In this document: positions 63,442 to 64,000 of the stretch, one piece after another | Layout of the letters: every line of letters begins with the position of its first letter | How positions within the stretch are numbered: position 1 is the stretch's first letter | Origin: Pseudomonadota bacterium | Lineage (GTDB): Bacteria; Pseudomonadota; Gammaproteobacteria; Burkholderiales; Burkholderiaceae_C | Reading direction: 5' to 3' | Assembly: GCA_020161065.1 (NCBI GenBank) | Contig: JAIUPH010000004.1 | Coordinates: forward strand, 1-64,000 | DNA: 64,000 nt | Notes under the pieces: generated by a model | Told to the model about the DNA's origin: nothing | The model's database searches: none | Seen by the model: the letters and a program-made list of their open reading frames with translations, nothing else | Translations under genes and position numbers: made by a program

Positions 63442-64000
63442 ATGAGCCCTGACAATCGCAATCCAGGTGGCTGCAATCGGGAGAGGCTGGGCCGCATCAA
63501 GCTGCTGGCCGTGGCTGCCGCTGCGATGTGCTGGGGCGCCGCCCAGGGCCAGGCATCGGACCAGGCGTTGGCGCAAGGGCAGGTACAGACCCTGGGCAAG
63601 GGACTGACCCTCACGCCGACCTTCAACCTGACCGAGACCTGGACGAGCAACCGCGATCTGTCGTCGGTTGACCGGCGGCCCGACTACGTCACGCAGATCA
63701 GCCCGGGCCTGTCCATGAGGGCCGGGCGCGGGCCGCTGCAAGGGACCTTGTCGTACGCGCTCAATGGCCTGATCTACGCCGACCAGACCTCGCTCAACAC
63801 CGTCTACCACACGCTGGCGAGCCAGGCCAGGCTGAGCTTGCTGGACGGGCGCGCCGGCGTCGAAGGCACGGCGACGGCCAACCGCCAGATCGTCTCGGCC
63901 TTCGGCACGCAGTCGAACGAGCAAGCCCTCAACAACGCCAACCAGACGCAGGTGTTCAGCTACAGCCTGGCGCCCTACCTGACGGGGCGGCTGCTGGGCA
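63442..64000 (+). CDS. XrtA-associated outer membrane protein, N-terminal part
   Basis: Starts at the ATG one base after the kinase stop and runs past the right edge (186 codons visible). A signal peptide (RIKLLAVAAAAMCWGAAQG) is followed by LTLTPTFNLTETWTSNRDLS, repeated beta strands and RAGRGPLQGTLSYALNGLIY. This is the opening of the PEP-CTERM-associated outer membrane beta-barrel family. It is probably the partner for polysaccharide secretion. The exosortase gene itself is not in the window and is expected to the right. Confidence 0.88.
   Translation, partial: MSPDNRNPGGCNRERLGRIKLLAVAAAAMCWGAAQGQASDQALAQGQVQTLGKGLTLTPTFNLTETWTSNRDLSSVDRRPDYVTQISPGLSMRAGRGPLQGTLSYALNGLIYADQTSLNTVYHTLASQARLSLLDGRAGVEGTATANRQIVSAFGTQSNEQALNNANQTQVFSYSLAPYLTGRLLG

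Overview
The window is GC-rich DNA with tightly packed, often start/stop-overlapping genes. It most resembles a betaproteobacterium of the order Burkholderiales (Rubrivivax/Leptothrix/Roseateles-like). The evidence is gene content: a periplasmic Nap plus cytochrome cd1 denitrification set, an exosortase-A (XrtA/PEP-CTERM) exopolysaccharide locus, a MocR/DUF2917 pair and a type VI VgrG. No rRNA, tRNA, CRISPR array, insertion sequence or integrase was seen.

Layout. 1-6.5 kb: the 5' end of a vgrG, a DUF2917 gene divergent from a MocR regulator, a membrane/coiled-coil/receiver protein, a proline-rich protein, and an ECF sigma/anti-sigma pair. 6.5-12.7 kb: a polar amino-acid ABC importer with a FadR-type regulator and small metabolic genes. 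12.2-22 kb: denitrification genes (hemerythrin, nirS, a DNR-like Crp/Fnr regulator, napDAGHBC). 22-29.3 kb: a BTAD-like regulator, a PEP-CTERM-like protein, and a TPR / rhombosortase / GlyGly-CTERM subtilase operon. 29.4-41.4 kb: a large respiratory operon. 41.6-64 kb: epimerase, serine protease, then the XrtA locus (sugar transferase, PrsK/PrsR two-component system, PrsT, a PEP-CTERM substrate behind a sigma-54 promoter, an ABC exporter with LolA-like and outer-membrane partners, a hydrolase/ACP/ketosynthase operon, and polysaccharide export, chain-length and tyrosine-kinase genes).

The most interesting part is 29.4-41.4 kb. It encodes heme A/O maturation (two Cox15-like proteins, CtaB, SCO) and a CuA-type heme-copper enzyme whose metal ligands match ba3 oxidase. 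In that enzyme the active-site tyrosine is replaced by glutamine (His231, Gln235). The operon continues with a cytochrome b fused to 2x[4Fe-4S] and an MvhD-like domain, an unknown membrane protein, a second highly divergent heme-copper-like subunit (Phe at the tyrosine position, no His-His pair), and a cytochrome b fused to a [2Fe-2S] ferredoxin and an FAD/NAD(P)H reductase. Loss of the tyrosine is a hallmark of nitric oxide reductases in this superfamily. No norB or norC is present, nirS makes NO, and FNR/DNR-type boxes precede nirS, the regulator/napD, napA, the heme A synthase and the oxidase-like operon. My reading is that nitrate goes to nitrite (Nap), nitrite to NO (NirS), and NO to N2O by an sNOR-like CuA enzyme. 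The second heme-copper protein and the two cytochrome b fusions may form an undescribed ferredoxin/NAD(P)H-linked NO-reducing or other redox module.
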